From: Mycobacterium sp. PS03-16
GTDB taxonomy: Bacteria; Actinomycetota; Actinomycetes; Mycobacteriales; Mycobacteriaceae
Direction: 5' to 3'
Assembly: GCF_004570325.1 (NCBI RefSeq)
Contig: NZ_SPQO01000003.1
Span: 62,001 to 126,000, forward strand
Length of the DNA stretch: 64,000 nucleotides
In this document: in pieces, positions 44,431-55,296 of the stretch
How positions within the stretch are numbered: the stretch's first letter is position 1
How the letters are laid out: the number at the start of each line of letters is the position of its first letter
Position numbers and translations under genes: made by a program
The notes under the pieces: generated by a model
The model's input: the letters and a program-made list of their open reading frames with translations, nothing else
Told to the model about the DNA's origin: nothing
Databases searched by the model: none

Positions 44431-45938
44431 CCGACGGCCGCCGGCTCCGGCGCGCGGGCCAGCGAATACCACGCCGCCACAGCGCATCCCGCGGCCAGCA
44501 GCACGTGCACCCACGAGTACATGCCGTGGGCGCCGTCGGGTTTGAAGATCACCATGATCCAGGTCGAGAAGCCCGCGATCAGCGCGATGGCCGACCGGCT
44601 CTGGGCCAGCGCCGACAGCACGGCCAGCGGCCAGGTGTAGTACCACGGCAGCGCGGCGGGCACCAGCAGCACGAACACCCCCATCACCGCGGCGATGCCG
44701 ACGAGCGCCTCGCGGTCGGTGTGCCGGAACCGCCACCACAGCAGGGGCAGTGAGATCGCGATGACGGCGATCCCGACGATGCGGGTGACGTCGATGACGG
44801 CGTAGAAGTTCACCGGCAGGAACAGCCCGCCGATCGCGTTGGTCAGGTTCGCCACCGCCGTGGGCAGGGTCAGCCAGTTGATGATCTTGACGTTTCCGGC
44901 CGCCAGCGCGTTCAGCCACCCCACCCCGACGCCGGCCACCCAGGACAGCACCGTGAACACCGCGGCGAAGATCACCAGCCCGGCGGCGGTGGCCGCCGCG
45001 AACGCCAGCGGGGGAGAGTAGCCGCGGCGTTCGCGGATCTGCCGCATCCAGATCCAGACCGTGAACGGCAGCGCCAGCCCGGCGGTCGCCTTGACCGCGA
45101 CCGCCACCACGACCACGGACACGCCGGCCACCGGATGGCGGTCCAGCGTCAGCGCCAGGCCGGCCATCATCAGCCCCACCATCAGCATCTCGTTGTGGAC
45201 GCCGCCCATCAGGTGGATGATCACCAGCGGGTTGAGCACGCAGATCCACAGCGCCGCGGCGCCGCTCGCGCCGACGTGGCGGGCCACCCGGGGCGCGGCC
45301 CAGATCAGCAGGAGCAGACCGGGCAGCATGCACAGCCGCAGCAGCATCGTGCCCGCCACCACGTTGTCGCCGATCACCATCGTGACGAACTTCGCCACCA
45401 TGATGAAGGCGGGACCGTACGGGGCCGTCGTGGTGGTCCAGATCGGGCTGACGTCGTCGAGCAGGGGGTTCGGGTTGGCGATCGGGCCGACGGTGTACGG
45501 GTCGAACCCGTCGCGCAGCAGCGCCCCCTGGGCCAGGTAGGAATAGGTGTCGCGACTGAACACCGGCACGCTGAGCAGCAGCGGCGCCAGCCAGAAGCCG
45601 GTGGTCGCGATCATCGTGTACTCGGAGGCGGTGCGGTCGACCACCCGCCGGCCCAGCCAGAGCCAGGCGGTCAGCATCAGCGCCACGCCGCCCCACAGCA
45701 GGATCGACGACAGCACCAGACCGTGCCCGAACCGCAGCCATGACAGGTGCAGGGTCTCCAGCAGCGGATCGTGCTGCCGGGTGCTCCCGGCGCCGAGCCC
45801 GCCGACGGTGATCAGCGCCGCGCCCAACAAGCCCAGCAGCGCGGGCTTCGCCGCGGACGACGACGCGAACGCGATCAGGCGCGAGATGTGCGCGGCGGCC
45901 CCGGCTTTCGCGGTATCGGTGGGAACAGGTGTGGCCAT
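44424..45938 (-). CDS. mptA: Alpha-(1-6)-mannosyltransferase MptA
   Basis: A 504-residue GT-C mannosyltransferase with about 12-13 membrane helices, using polyprenyl-phosphomannose to extend the mannan backbone of lipomannan/LAM on the outer face of the membrane. The N-terminal extracytoplasmic loop after helix 3 has VFSRDTYSYLAQGALLRDG with the GT-C acidic motif and PNPLLDD. The ATG at 45938 comes 3 bases after the idsA2 stop. Operon: GNAT-lppM-idsA2-mptA; a polyprenyl synthase next to a polyprenyl-sugar user makes sense. Confidence 0.94.
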   Translation of the reverse strand: MATPVPTDTAKAGAAAHISRLIAFASSSAAKPALLGLLGAALITVGGLGAGSTRQHDPLLETLHLSWLRFGHGLVLSSILLWGGVALMLTAWLWLGRRVVDRTASEYTMIATTGFWLAPLLLSVPVFSRDTYSYLAQGALLRDGFDPYTVGPIANPNPLLDDVSPIWTTTTAPYGPAFIMVAKFVTMVIGDNVVAGTMLLRLCMLPGLLLLIWAAPRVARHVGASGAAALWICVLNPLVIIHLMGGVHNEMLMVGLMMAGLALTLDRHPVAGVSVVVVAVAVKATAGLALPFTVWIWMRQIRERRGYSPPLAFAAATAAGLVIFAAVFTVLSWVAGVGVGWLNALAAGNVKIINWLTLPTAVANLTNAIGGLFLPVNFYAVIDVTRIVGIAVIAISLPLLWWRFRHTDREALVGIAAVMGVFVLLVPAALPWYYTWPLAVLSALAQSRSAIALIAGFSTWIMVIFKPDGAHGMYSWVHVLLAAGCAVAAWYSLARAPEPAAVGQ

Positions 45939-45941
45939 CGA

Positions 45942-47776
<1,835 letters not shown>

Positions 47777-47800
47777 GGGGTCATCGTGCCAGATGCGGCG

Positions 47801-48394
47801 CTACAGCGGCAGTGCGCGGCCCAGGATCGCGAAGGGGCGCGGATCCCCGGTGAAGTGGTAGCCGCGGATGACGTCGGTGAAGCCGAGCCTGCGGTAGAGC
47901 CGCCACGCCCGGTTGGCCTCGCCATTGATCTCGGGGGTGGAGAGCAGGACGTGGGTCTCGTCGCGCCCGGCGAGCAGCCGTCGGGCCAGCGCTTCCCCCA
48001 GCCCGCGGCCCTGCGCGTGCGGGGCGATGTGCAGTTCGGTCAGTTCGAAGTAGTCGTTCATCAGCTCGGTGATGCGGTGCTGGCCGGCGCCGACCCGCTG
48101 CAGGCCGGCGATCACCTGCTGGCGCCACCACTGGTCGGGGGCGCCGCAATAGCCGTAGGCGACGCCGAGCATCGGCGCGTCGTGCAGAGCGTCCGGCGTG
48201 TCGGGGCTCCCGGCGGGTGTCTCGACCGCCGCGACGGCCTTCCACCCGTGCCGCCGGGAGTGCTCGAGCCACATCGACGCGCGCTGCTCCTCGGTGCCGC
48301 GCGGATAGCGCATCGCGTCGACGTAGATGGCCAGGGCCTCGGCGAGGCGGCGCTGCATGTCGGTCGGCGACAGATCGATCAGATACGTCGCCAA
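47801..48394 (-). CDS. GNAT acetyltransferase (Rv2170-like)
   Basis: 197 residues from the TTG at 48394. The GNAT core is visible as FELTELHIAPHAQGRGLGEALARRLL (the acetyl-CoA loop Q/R-x2-G-x-G/A is QGRGLG) and NRAWRLYRRLGF. Rv2170 of M. tuberculosis has been reported as a lysine acetyltransferase acting on isocitrate dehydrogenase. I prefer the TTG because GAAGGG lies 7 bases upstream. A longer form from the ATG at 48448 would add 18 residues, but that ATG is embedded in a GATAAT promoter-like hexamer and has no ribosome site. It is 24 bases ahead of lppM. Confidence 0.87.
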   Translation of the reverse strand: MATYLIDLSPTDMQRRLAEALAIYVDAMRYPRGTEEQRASMWLEHSRRHGWKAVAAVETPAGSPDTPDALHDAPMLGVAYGYCGAPDQWWRQQVIAGLQRVGAGQHRITELMNDYFELTELHIAPHAQGRGLGEALARRLLAGRDETHVLLSTPEINGEANRAWRLYRRLGFTDVIRGYHFTGDPRPFAILGRALPL

Positions 48395-48446
48395 GGCCTT
48401 GCCCTTCGTTCGGTGCGGTGCAGTCGGTTCGACACGTGGTGTGTCC

Positions 48447-48452
48447 ATTATC
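48447..48452 (-). promoter_or_regulatory. Candidate -10 (GATAAT) for the GNAT-lppM-idsA2-mptA unit
   Basis: GATAAT on the minus strand would start transcription near 48440, giving a leader of about 45 bases with GAAGGG before the TTG at 48394. No clear -35 is visible. Confidence 0.4.
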
Positions 48453-48616
48453 GCCGCGACCGGCCGGTGTCCTTCGCAGGGCGGTGCAGGTCATACAATC
48501 GACCGACGAAGTAGGTGGTACGGGTCAGATCGACCTCGTATCATGACTGTTAGAGGCCCGTGAATGCGGGCACATACTTGTTTGAACGAACGGCCGCAGG
48601 CGGCAAGGAGGGACGA

Positions 48617-49021
48617 ATGCCACTCTCCGATCATGAGCAGCGCATGCTCGATCAGATCGAGAGCGCGCTCTATGCCGAGGATCCCAAATTCGCGTCGAGT
48701 GTGCGCGGCGGGACCCTGCGCGCACCGTCGGCGCGGCGCCGATTGCAGGGCGCGGCCCTGTTCGTGGTCGGTCTGGCGATGTTGGTCTCCGGTGTCGCGT
48801 TCAAGGCCACCATGATCGGCAGCTTCCCGATTCTGTCGGTGATCGGTTTCATCGTGATGTTCGGCGGCGTGGTCTTCGCGATCACCGGCCCACGCGTGCC
48901 CGGCGGCCGCGACCGGTCGGCGCCGGAACCCGGTGCGGCGCGGTCGAAGAAATCCAAGGGCGGCGGTGGCTCCTTCACCAGCCGCATGGAGGACCGCTTC
49001 CGCCGCCGGTTCGACGAGTAG
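48617..49021 (+). CDS. DUF3040 membrane protein (Rv2169c-like)
   Basis: A 134-residue protein of the actinobacterial DUF3040 family. The N-terminal MPLSDHEQRMLDQIESAL is the family signature, followed by two membrane helices (about 50-71 and 76-97) and a basic tail ending in RFRRRFDE. Function unknown; it often sits beside dcw genes, as here. AAGGAGGGA lies 5 bases before the ATG. Two TANNNT-type hexamers upstream (48494 and 48539) could be its promoters. A strong terminator follows it. Confidence 0.9.
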   Translation: MPLSDHEQRMLDQIESALYAEDPKFASSVRGGTLRAPSARRRLQGAALFVVGLAMLVSGVAFKATMIGSFPILSVIGFIVMFGGVVFAITGPRVPGGRDRSAPEPGAARSKKSKGGGGSFTSRMEDRFRRRFDE

Positions 49022-49039
49022 TCACCCGCAGCGACACGA

Positions 49040-49070
49040 GGGGCAGCCCACCCGGGCTGCCCCTTTTTTT
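49040..49070 (+). terminator. Strong intrinsic terminator after the DUF3040 gene
   Basis: GGGGCAGCCC (49040-49049) pairs perfectly with GGGCTGCCCC (49054-49063) around an ACCC loop, followed by seven T. It isolates the dcw cluster from upstream transcription. Classic hairpin plus T-tract terminators are uncommon in mycobacteria. Confidence 0.92.
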
Positions 49071-49255
49071 GTCTCTGTGTGGGGTAGGCGCACGCATCCT
49101 TCCCCCACTGCGCCCCACCGGCGCTGTCACGCGACTGACCAGCGCGTTTGGCGTGGCAGTCCGGGCTGTGCGCGGGCCGAGGCGGCGTTTTGGGGCGACT
49201 TGACGCCGATCCGGGGGGCATCGGTGGGGTTCGGGAGCGGTTTGATGGCGCGAAG

Positions 49256-49280
49256 TGGGGGATTGTGGGGTAAAGTGGCG
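49256..49280 (+). promoter_or_regulatory. MraZ-type box array before mraZ
   Basis: Three direct repeats with exact 10-base period: TGGGG-N5-TGGGG-N5-TGGCG, ending 43 bases before the mraZ ATG. In other bacteria MraZ binds TGGGN boxes spaced by 5 bases to control its own operon. The second spacer and third box include TAAAGT, a possible -10, so binding would block the promoter. Confidence 0.7.
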
Positions 49281-49323
49281 TGCAGCGGAGCAACCGGGGC
49301 TCCGAGTGGCAGGAGGTGGCCAG

Positions 49324-49755
49324 ATGTTTCTGGGCACCTACACGCCGAAGCTCGACGACAAGGGGCGGCTCACACTGCCCGCCAAGTTCCGCGACGCGCT
49401 GGCAGGAGGGTTGATGGTCACCAAGAGTCAGGACCACAGCCTCGCCGTCTATCCGCGTGCGGAATTCGAGAAACTGGCCCGCCGGGCCTCGCAGGCGTCA
49501 CGGAGCAATCCGGAAGCCCGTGCCTTCCTGCGCAACCTGGCGGCCGCCACCGACGAACAGCACCCCGACGCCCAGGGTCGGATCACGCTGTCGGCCGACC
49601 ACCGCCGCTACGCCGGTCTGTCCAAGGAATGCGTGGTGATCGGGTCGGTCGACTACCTCGAGATCTGGGACGCCGCGGCGTGGCAGGAGTACCAGCAGGC
49701 CCACGAAGAGAACTTCTCCGCGGCGACTGATGAAACTCTGCGCGACATCATCTAG
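49324..49755 (+). CDS. mraZ: Transcriptional regulator MraZ
   Basis: A 143-residue protein with two AbrB-like MraZ domains, each with the DxxxR-type signature: [14 protein letters not shown] (about 10-23) and [13 protein letters not shown] (about 80-92). It binds DNA as a ring and tunes expression of the dcw cluster. The ATG at 49324 (MFLGTYTP) follows GGAGG-type sequence (CAGGAGG at 49310). Length matches M. tuberculosis MraZ (143). The TGGGG array upstream is the expected autoregulatory site. Confidence 0.97.
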   Translation: MFLGTYTPKLDDKGRLTLPAKFRDALAGGLMVTKSQDHSLAVYPRAEFEKLARRASQASRSNPEARAFLRNLAAATDEQHPDAQGRITLSADHRRYAGLSKECVVIGSVDYLEIWDAAAWQEYQQAHEENFSAATDETLRDII

Positions 49756-50848
49756 ACCCGCCCATGCAGCGTGGCCTCTGTCCGAACCGGCCCTGGCGTA
49801 CTTCCCCGACGCCAGGTCCGCGACCTCGGACAGGGACCTCGCTGCAGGGGCATACATCGGGGGAGTGGCGATGGAGCACATTCCGGTTCTGCTGGACCGC
49901 TGCGTCGAACTGCTCACCCCGGCGCTGACCCGCAGGCATTCCGACGGCCGCGGCGCCGTCCTGGTCGATGCCACCCTGGGCGCCGGGGGGCACGCCCACC
50001 GGTTCCTGCAGGATCTGCCCGGGCTGCGCCTCATCGGCGTCGACCGTGACCAGGACGCGCTGGGCATCGCCAGTGACCGGCTCGCCCCGTTCGCCGACCG
50101 CGTGTCGCTGGTGCACAGCCGCTACGACGGCATCGCCGAGGCGCTGCGCCACACCGACTGGGCGGACGACGTCTGCGGCTTCCTGTTCGACCTCGGGGTG
50201 TCCTCGATGCAGCTCGACCGCATCGAGCGTGGCTTCTCCTACAGCGCCGACGCGCCGCTGGACATGCGGATGGACCAGAGCGCCTCGCTGACCGCGGCCG
50301 AGGTGGTCAACACCTTCGGCGAGAAGGAGCTCACCCGCATCCTGCGCGAGTACGGCGAGGAGCGCTTCGCCGCGCGCATCGCCAGGCAGATCGTCCGCCG
50401 CCGGCCGCTGACCACCACCGGTGAACTCGTCGAACTGCTCTACGACGCCATTCCGGCACCGGCCCGCCGCACCGGCGGGCACCCGGGCAAGCGGACCTTC
50501 CAGGCTCTGCGCATCGCGGTCAACGCCGAACTGGACGCGCTGCGCGCCGCGGTGCCCGACGCTCTGGGCGCCCTCGACGCCGGGGGCCGCATCGTCGTGA
50601 TGGCCTACCAGTCACTCGAGGACCGCATCGTCAAGACCGAGTTCGCCGCGGCCACCGCATCCCGCACGCCGCCCGGCCTGCCGGTCGAACTGCCCGGGCA
50701 CGGACCGGAATTCGTCGCTCTGACCCGCGGTGCGGAGCGGGCCACCCCGGAGGAGATCGAACGCAATCCGCGAAGCGCGCCGGTCCGCCTGCGCGCACTG
50801 GAGAAGGTTGCCGGCAGGCAGGACACGGCCAGGAGGGACGCGCCATGA
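49730..50848 (+). CDS. rsmH: 16S rRNA (cytosine-1402 N4)-methyltransferase RsmH
   Basis: An SAM-dependent methyltransferase that N4-methylates C1402 of 16S rRNA. The core starts [11 protein letters not shown], then [15 protein letters not shown] (SAM loop), [22 protein letters not shown] and [11 protein letters not shown]. The start is unsure. The ATG at 49730 (372 residues) overlaps mraZ by 26 bases and lacks a ribosome site. The ATG at 49871 (325 residues) has GGGGGAG at the right distance and begins at the domain edge. I list the long form because I recall a similar N-terminal extension (LAYFP-ARxxxSDRDL) in the M. tuberculosis protein, which would argue that this stretch is coding. The end overlaps the next start by 4 bases. 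Confidence 0.9.
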   Translation: MKLCATSSRPAHAAWPLSEPALAYFPDARSATSDRDLAAGAYIGGVAMEHIPVLLDRCVELLTPALTRRHSDGRGAVLVDATLGAGGHAHRFLQDLPGLRLIGVDRDQDALGIASDRLAPFADRVSLVHSRYDGIAEALRHTDWADDVCGFLFDLGVSSMQLDRIERGFSYSADAPLDMRMDQSASLTAAEVVNTFGEKELTRILREYGEERFAARIARQIVRRRPLTTTGELVELLYDAIPAPARRTGGHPGKRTFQALRIAVNAELDALRAAVPDALGALDAGGRIVVMAYQSLEDRIVKTEFAAATASRTPPGLPVELPGHGPEFVALTRGAERATPEEIERNPRSAPVRLRALEKVAGRQDTARRDAP

Positions 50849-51795
50849 AGCCCAAGCGATCTGCACCGGTGCGCGGTGAGGAACGGCGCCGCAAGACCCG
50901 GCAACCGGTCCGCGCCGCGGGGCGCCGGGGGGTCGAGGCGGCGCCGCGGCGCGGTCGTCCGACCCGCGACGGGCGGTCGGCCCCGCAGACCAGCCCGATC
51001 CCGCGGCCCAAGGAGCTGCCGGCGCGGCCCAAGAACGCCAGCCAGGCCAAGGCCCGCGCCAAGGCGCGGAAGGCCAAGGCGCCGAAGGTGGTCCGGCCGC
51101 CGCTACGGGAACGCCTGCTGGCGCGGCTGGCCTCGGTCGAGCTCAACCCGCGCGCGCTGCTCACCCGCGTTCCGTTCGTCGTGCTCGTCATCGGCTCGCT
51201 CGGCCTCGGGCTGGGCATCACGCTGTGGCTGTCCACCGGTGCCGCGCAGCGGTCCTACCAACTCGGTGCGGCCCGCGAGACCAACGAGGCACTGCTGCAA
51301 CAGAAGGAAGCCCTCGAGCGTGACGTCCTCGAGGCGCAGGCGGCCCCCGCGCTGGCCGAGGCGGCGCGTCAACTCGGCATGATCCCGTCGCGCGACACGG
51401 CCCGCCTGGTGCAGGACCCCGCGGGCAACTGGGTCGTTGTCGGCACCCCCAAACCGGCCGAAGGTGTGCCCCCGCCGCCGCTGAACACCCCGCTGCCCGA
51501 GGAGACTCCGGCACCGCGCCCGGCCGCCGCGCCCCGGGTCGTCGATCCCCGTGAGGTGCCGGTACGGGTCAGCCCCCATGCCCCCGCCGGTGGTGCGCTG
51601 CCGGGCGCCCCGATTGGTCCGGTCCCGCACCTGGCCCCGGGTGATCAACCGCCCGCGCCGGGACCGGTGCCGATGGCGGCGCCCGCCGCACCCGTGCCCG
51701 GCCCGGTGGCCGCACCGCTTCCTGCGCCGGCACCCGCGCCGGCACCGGTCGGAGTCCCCGAACAGTTCACGCCGGTCGCCGGGGCGCCCGCATGA
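50845..51795 (+). CDS. FtsL-like divisome protein (Rv2164c-like)
   Basis: A 316-residue bitopic protein. A very basic cytosolic N-terminus (1-90, Arg/Lys/Pro) leads to one membrane helix (about 107-130), then a periplasmic coiled-coil ([20 protein letters not shown], continuing to about 175) and a long Pro/Ala tail (200-316). Topology, coiled-coil and position between rsmH and pbpB are those of FtsL, and the M. smegmatis counterpart has been described as FtsL. Sequence identity to E. coli FtsL is not expected. Both ends overlap neighbours as ATGA. Confidence 0.88.
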   Translation: MKPKRSAPVRGEERRRKTRQPVRAAGRRGVEAAPRRGRPTRDGRSAPQTSPIPRPKELPARPKNASQAKARAKARKAKAPKVVRPPLRERLLARLASVELNPRALLTRVPFVVLVIGSLGLGLGITLWLSTGAAQRSYQLGAARETNEALLQQKEALERDVLEAQAAPALAEAARQLGMIPSRDTARLVQDPAGNWVVVGTPKPAEGVPPPPLNTPLPEETPAPRPAAAPRVVDPREVPVRVSPHAPAGGALPGAPIGPVPHLAPGDQPPAPGPVPMAAPAAPVPGPVAAPLPAPAPAPAPVGVPEQFTPVAGAPA

Positions 51796-53714
51796 GCCGG
51801 CGCGAGCCGCGCGGGGCAGCGAAACGCACCCGCGGTTCGAAGGTCCCGGCCCAGGGCCGCCCCGCCAAGGCCCGCCGGGTCCGTAAGGCCGCCACGGGCG
51901 AGAGTTTCTCGCGGACTTCGTCATTCGTGTTCCGCCACCGCGCGGGCAACGCCGTGATGGCGCTGCTGCTGGTGGTGGCGGGCGCGCAGCTGTTCACGCT
52001 GCAGGTGCCGCGGGCCGAGGGGCTGCGGGCCGAGGCCGCCGGTCAGCTCAAGGTCACCGACGTCCAGCAGGCGGTGCGCGGCAGCATCGTCGACCGCAAC
52101 GCCGACAAGCTCGCCTTCACCATCGAGGCGCGGGCCCTGACGTTCCAGCCGGTCCGGGTGCGCCAGCAGCTGGAGGAGGCGCGTGCGAAGTCCGACGAGG
52201 CGCCCGAACCCAAGCGCAGGCTGGCCGAGATCGCCGACGCGGTGGCCGCCCGGCTGAACAACAAGCCCGACGCGAAAACCGTGCTGCGCAAATTGAACAG
52301 CAACGAGACGTTCGTCTACCTGGCCCGCGCCGTCGACCCGAGCATCTCCGACGCGATCACCTCCGAGTTTCCCGAGGTGGGTTCCGAACGTCAGGACATC
52401 CGCCAGTACCCCGGCGGATCGCTGGCCGCCAACGTGATCGGCGGCATCGACTGGGACGGCCACGGCCTGCTCGGGCTCGAGGACTCCCTCGACGCGGTGC
52501 TGGCCGGCACCGACGGTTCGGTCACCTACGACCGCGGGTCCGACGGTGTGGTGATCCCCGGCAGCTACCGCAACCGCCACGACGCCGTCGACGGTTCGAC
52601 CGTGCAGCTGACCATCGACGACGACATCCAGTTCTACGTCCAGCAGCAGGTGCAGCTGGCCAAGGACGCCTCCGGTGCCAAGAACGTCTCCGCCGTCGTC
52701 CTGGACGCCAAAACCGCCGAGGTGCTGGCGATGTCGAACGACAACACCTTCGACCCCAGCCAGGACATCGGGCGTCAGGAGCACCGCCAGATGGGCAACC
52801 TCGCGGTCTCCTCACCGTTCGAACCGGGCTCGGTCAACAAGATCGTCACCGCCGCCGCGGCCATCGAATACGGGCTCACCAACCCCGAAGAGGTGCTGCA
52901 GGTCCCGGGCTCGATCAACATGGGCGGCGTCACGGTCGGCGATGCGTGGGAACACGGCACCATGCCGTACACCACCACCGGCGTGTTCGGGAAGTCGTCG
53001 AACGTCGGGACCCTGATGCTCGCGCAGCGGGTCGGCGAGAAGCGTTTCGCGGAGATGCTGCGCAAATTCGGCCTCGGACAGCGCACCAACGTCGGCCTGC
53101 CCGGTGAGAGCGAGGGCCTGGTCCCGCCGATCGACCAGTGGTCGGGCAGCTCGTTCGCCAATCTGCCGATCGGACAGGGTCTTTCGATGACCCTGCTGCA
53201 GATGGCCGGGATGTACCAGGCGATGGCCAACGACGGGGTGCGCATCCCGCCGCGCATCCTCAAGGCCACCATCGCCCCCGACGGCACGCGCACCGAGGAG
53301 GAGCAACCCGAGGGGGTGCGCGTGGTGTCCCCGCAGACCGCGCGCACCGTACGCGACATGTTCCGCGCGGTGGTGCAGCGCGACCCGATGGGCGAACAGC
53401 AGGGCACCGGACCCGCCGCCGCCGTCGAGGGCTACCAGATCGCCGGGAAGACCGGTACCGCCCAGCAGATCAATCCCGCCTGCGGGTGCTACTTCAGCGA
53501 CGTCTACTGGATCACGTTCGCCGGGATGGCCACCGTCGACGACCCGCGCTACGTGATCGGGATCATGATGGACGCCCCGCACCGTGCCGCCGACGGATCG
53601 CCCGGATCGTCGGCCGCGCCGCTGTTCCACAACATCGCGTCGTGGCTGCTGCAGCGCGAGAACGTGCCGCTGTCGCGCGATCCCGGCCGCCCGCTCACCC
53701 TGCAGGCGACCTGA
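51792..53714 (+). CDS. pbpB: Penicillin-binding protein PbpB (FtsI, septal transpeptidase)
   Basis: A 640-residue class B PBP that cross-links septal peptidoglycan with FtsW. A basic N-terminus and one membrane helix (about 53-73) precede the dimerisation/pedestal domain (75-270) and the transpeptidase domain with catalytic S347 in EPGSVNK (SxxK), KSSN and AGKTGTAQQ (KTG). Length and motifs match M. tuberculosis PbpB (Rv2163c). It overlaps the FtsL-like gene by 4 bases. From memory, M. tuberculosis carries extra genes between pbpB and murE; here only 52 bases lie between. Confidence 0.97.
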   Translation: MSRREPRGAAKRTRGSKVPAQGRPAKARRVRKAATGESFSRTSSFVFRHRAGNAVMALLLVVAGAQLFTLQVPRAEGLRAEAAGQLKVTDVQQAVRGSIVDRNADKLAFTIEARALTFQPVRVRQQLEEARAKSDEAPEPKRRLAEIADAVAARLNNKPDAKTVLRKLNSNETFVYLARAVDPSISDAITSEFPEVGSERQDIRQYPGGSLAANVIGGIDWDGHGLLGLEDSLDAVLAGTDGSVTYDRGSDGVVIPGSYRNRHDAVDGSTVQLTIDDDIQFYVQQQVQLAKDASGAKNVSAVVLDAKTAEVLAMSNDNTFDPSQDIGRQEHRQMGNLAVSSPFEPGSVNKIVTAAAAIEYGLTNPEEVLQVPGSINMGGVTVGDAWEHGTMPYTTTGVFGKSSNVGTLMLAQRVGEKRFAEMLRKFGLGQRTNVGLPGESEGLVPPIDQWSGSSFANLPIGQGLSMTLLQMAGMYQAMANDGVRIPPRILKATIAPDGTRTEEEQPEGVRVVSPQTARTVRDMFRAVVQRDPMGEQQGTGPAAAVEGYQIAGKTGTAQQINPACGCYFSDVYWITFAGMATVDDPRYVIGIMMDAPHRAADGSPGSSAAPLFHNIASWLLQRENVPLSRDPGRPLTLQAT

Positions 53715-53717
53715 CCG

Positions 53718-53731
53718 CCGACCGCGGTCGG
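53718..53731. promoter_or_regulatory. Perfect 14-base palindrome in the pbpB-murE gap
   Basis: CCGACCGCGGTCGG lies 3 bases after the pbpB stop in the largest non-coding gap between rsmH and the right edge. A TACTGT hexamer at 53758 could be a -10 for a murE-proximal promoter. Role unknown: operator or partial terminator. Confidence 0.4.
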
Positions 53732-53766
53732 TCGCACAGGGACCGGCAGCGGATCGGTACTGTGTC

Positions 53767-55296
53767 ATGGCCATGAAGCTGCGCCCCAGCCATCCCGCCG
53801 GGCACGTGCTCGGAGCGCTCGCCGAGCAGGTGCGGGCCGTCCCCGTTCCCGGAACACACCGGCCCGACGTCCGGGTCACCGGTGTCACCCTGCGCGGTCA
53901 GGACGCGCTGCCCGGTGACCTGTTCGCCGCCCTTGCGGGCGCGTCGGCGCACGGCGCCCGGTTCGCCGGTCAGGCCGTTGCGGCCGGCGCCGTCGCGGTC
54001 CTCACCGACACCGCGGGCGCGGCGCTGCTGGATCAAGGTGTGGGCGTACCCGTGCTGATCCACCCCGACCCCCGCGCCATCCTCGGCGAGCTGGCCGCCA
54101 CCGTGTACGGCCACCCGTCACAGCATCTGCGCGTCGTCGGGGTCACCGGCACCTCCGGCAAGACCACCACGACCTACCTGGTCGAGGCGGGGCTGCGGGC
54201 GGCCGGCCGGGTGGCCGGGCTGATCGGCACCGTCGGCATCCGCATCGACGGCCGCGACCAGCCCAGCGCGCTGACCACCCCCGAGGCGCCCGACCTGCAG
54301 GCGCTGCTGGCGGTGATGGTCGAGCAGGGCGTCGACACCGTGGTGATGGAGGTGTCCAGCCATGCGCTGACCCTGGGCCGCGTGGACGGAGTGGCCTTCG
54401 CCGCGGGCGGTTTCACCAACCTCTCGCGCGACCACCTCGACTTCCACCCGACCATGGCCGATTACTTCGAGGCCAAGGCGCGGCTGTTCGACCCGCAGTC
54501 ACCCGCGCACGGCGCAGTGTCGGTGGTGTGTGTAGACGACGAGGCGGGTCGCGCGATGGCCGCCCGGGCGCACCGGCCCGTGACGGTCAGCGCCACCGGG
54601 CGCCCGGCGGACTGGCAGGCCGAGGACATCCGCACGGTCGAGGCCGGCGTCCAGGAGTTCACCGCGGTGGACCCGGCCGGCGTGCACCACGGCCTGCGGA
54701 TCGGGCTGCCCGGTCGCTACAACATCGCCAACTGTCTGCTGGCGGCCGCCTTGCTCGACGCCGTCGACGTCTCGCCCGAACAGGCCGCGCCGGGGTTGCG
54801 CACCGCCACGGTGCCCGGCCGGCTCGAAGCGGTGGACCGAGGCCAGGACTTCCTGGCGCTGGTGGACTACGCCCACAAACCCGGTGCCCTGCAGGCGGTT
54901 TTGGAGACGCTGCGGGCGCAGGCCTCCGGCGGGCGCATCGCCGTGGTGTTCGGCGCGGGCGGCAACCGCGATGCGGGGAAGCGGGAACCGATGGGCCGGG
55001 TGGCCGCCGAACTGGCCGACCTGGTGGTGGTCACCGACGACAATCCGCGCGACGAGGACCCCGCGGCGATCCGGGCGGCGGTGCTGGCCGGCGCCCGCGC
55101 GGCCGGTGGCGGCGCCGAGATCGTCGACATCGGCGACCGGCGCGAGGCCATCGCCCACGCGGTCGGCTGGGCGCGCCCCGGCGACGTCGTGCTCGTCGCC
55201 GGCAAAGGCCATGAGACCGGCCAGACCGCCGGCGTGCAGACCCGGCCGTTCGACGACCGCGTCGAACTGGCCGACGCGCTGGAGAAGCGCCGATGA
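53767..55296 (+). CDS. murE: UDP-MurNAc-tripeptide ligase MurE (meso-DAP adding)
   Basis: A 509-residue Mur ligase adding meso-diaminopimelate to UDP-MurNAc-L-Ala-D-Glu. The ATP loop is [14 protein letters not shown], the central domain has [10 protein letters not shown] and [10 protein letters not shown], and the C-terminal DNPRDEDP is the DNPR signature for meso-DAP (not Lys) specificity. AGKGHETGQ lies near the end. The start is the ATG at 53767; another Met two codons in is possible. The stop overlaps murF as ATGA. Confidence 0.97.
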   Translation: MAMKLRPSHPAGHVLGALAEQVRAVPVPGTHRPDVRVTGVTLRGQDALPGDLFAALAGASAHGARFAGQAVAAGAVAVLTDTAGAALLDQGVGVPVLIHPDPRAILGELAATVYGHPSQHLRVVGVTGTSGKTTTTYLVEAGLRAAGRVAGLIGTVGIRIDGRDQPSALTTPEAPDLQALLAVMVEQGVDTVVMEVSSHALTLGRVDGVAFAAGGFTNLSRDHLDFHPTMADYFEAKARLFDPQSPAHGAVSVVCVDDEAGRAMAARAHRPVTVSATGRPADWQAEDIRTVEAGVQEFTAVDPAGVHHGLRIGLPGRYNIANCLLAAALLDAVDVSPEQAAPGLRTATVPGRLEAVDRGQDFLALVDYAHKPGALQAVLETLRAQASGGRIAVVFGAGGNRDAGKREPMGRVAAELADLVVVTDDNPRDEDPAAIRAAVLAGARAAGGGAEIVDIGDRREAIAHAVGWARPGDVVLVAGKGHETGQTAGVQTRPFDDRVELADALEKRR

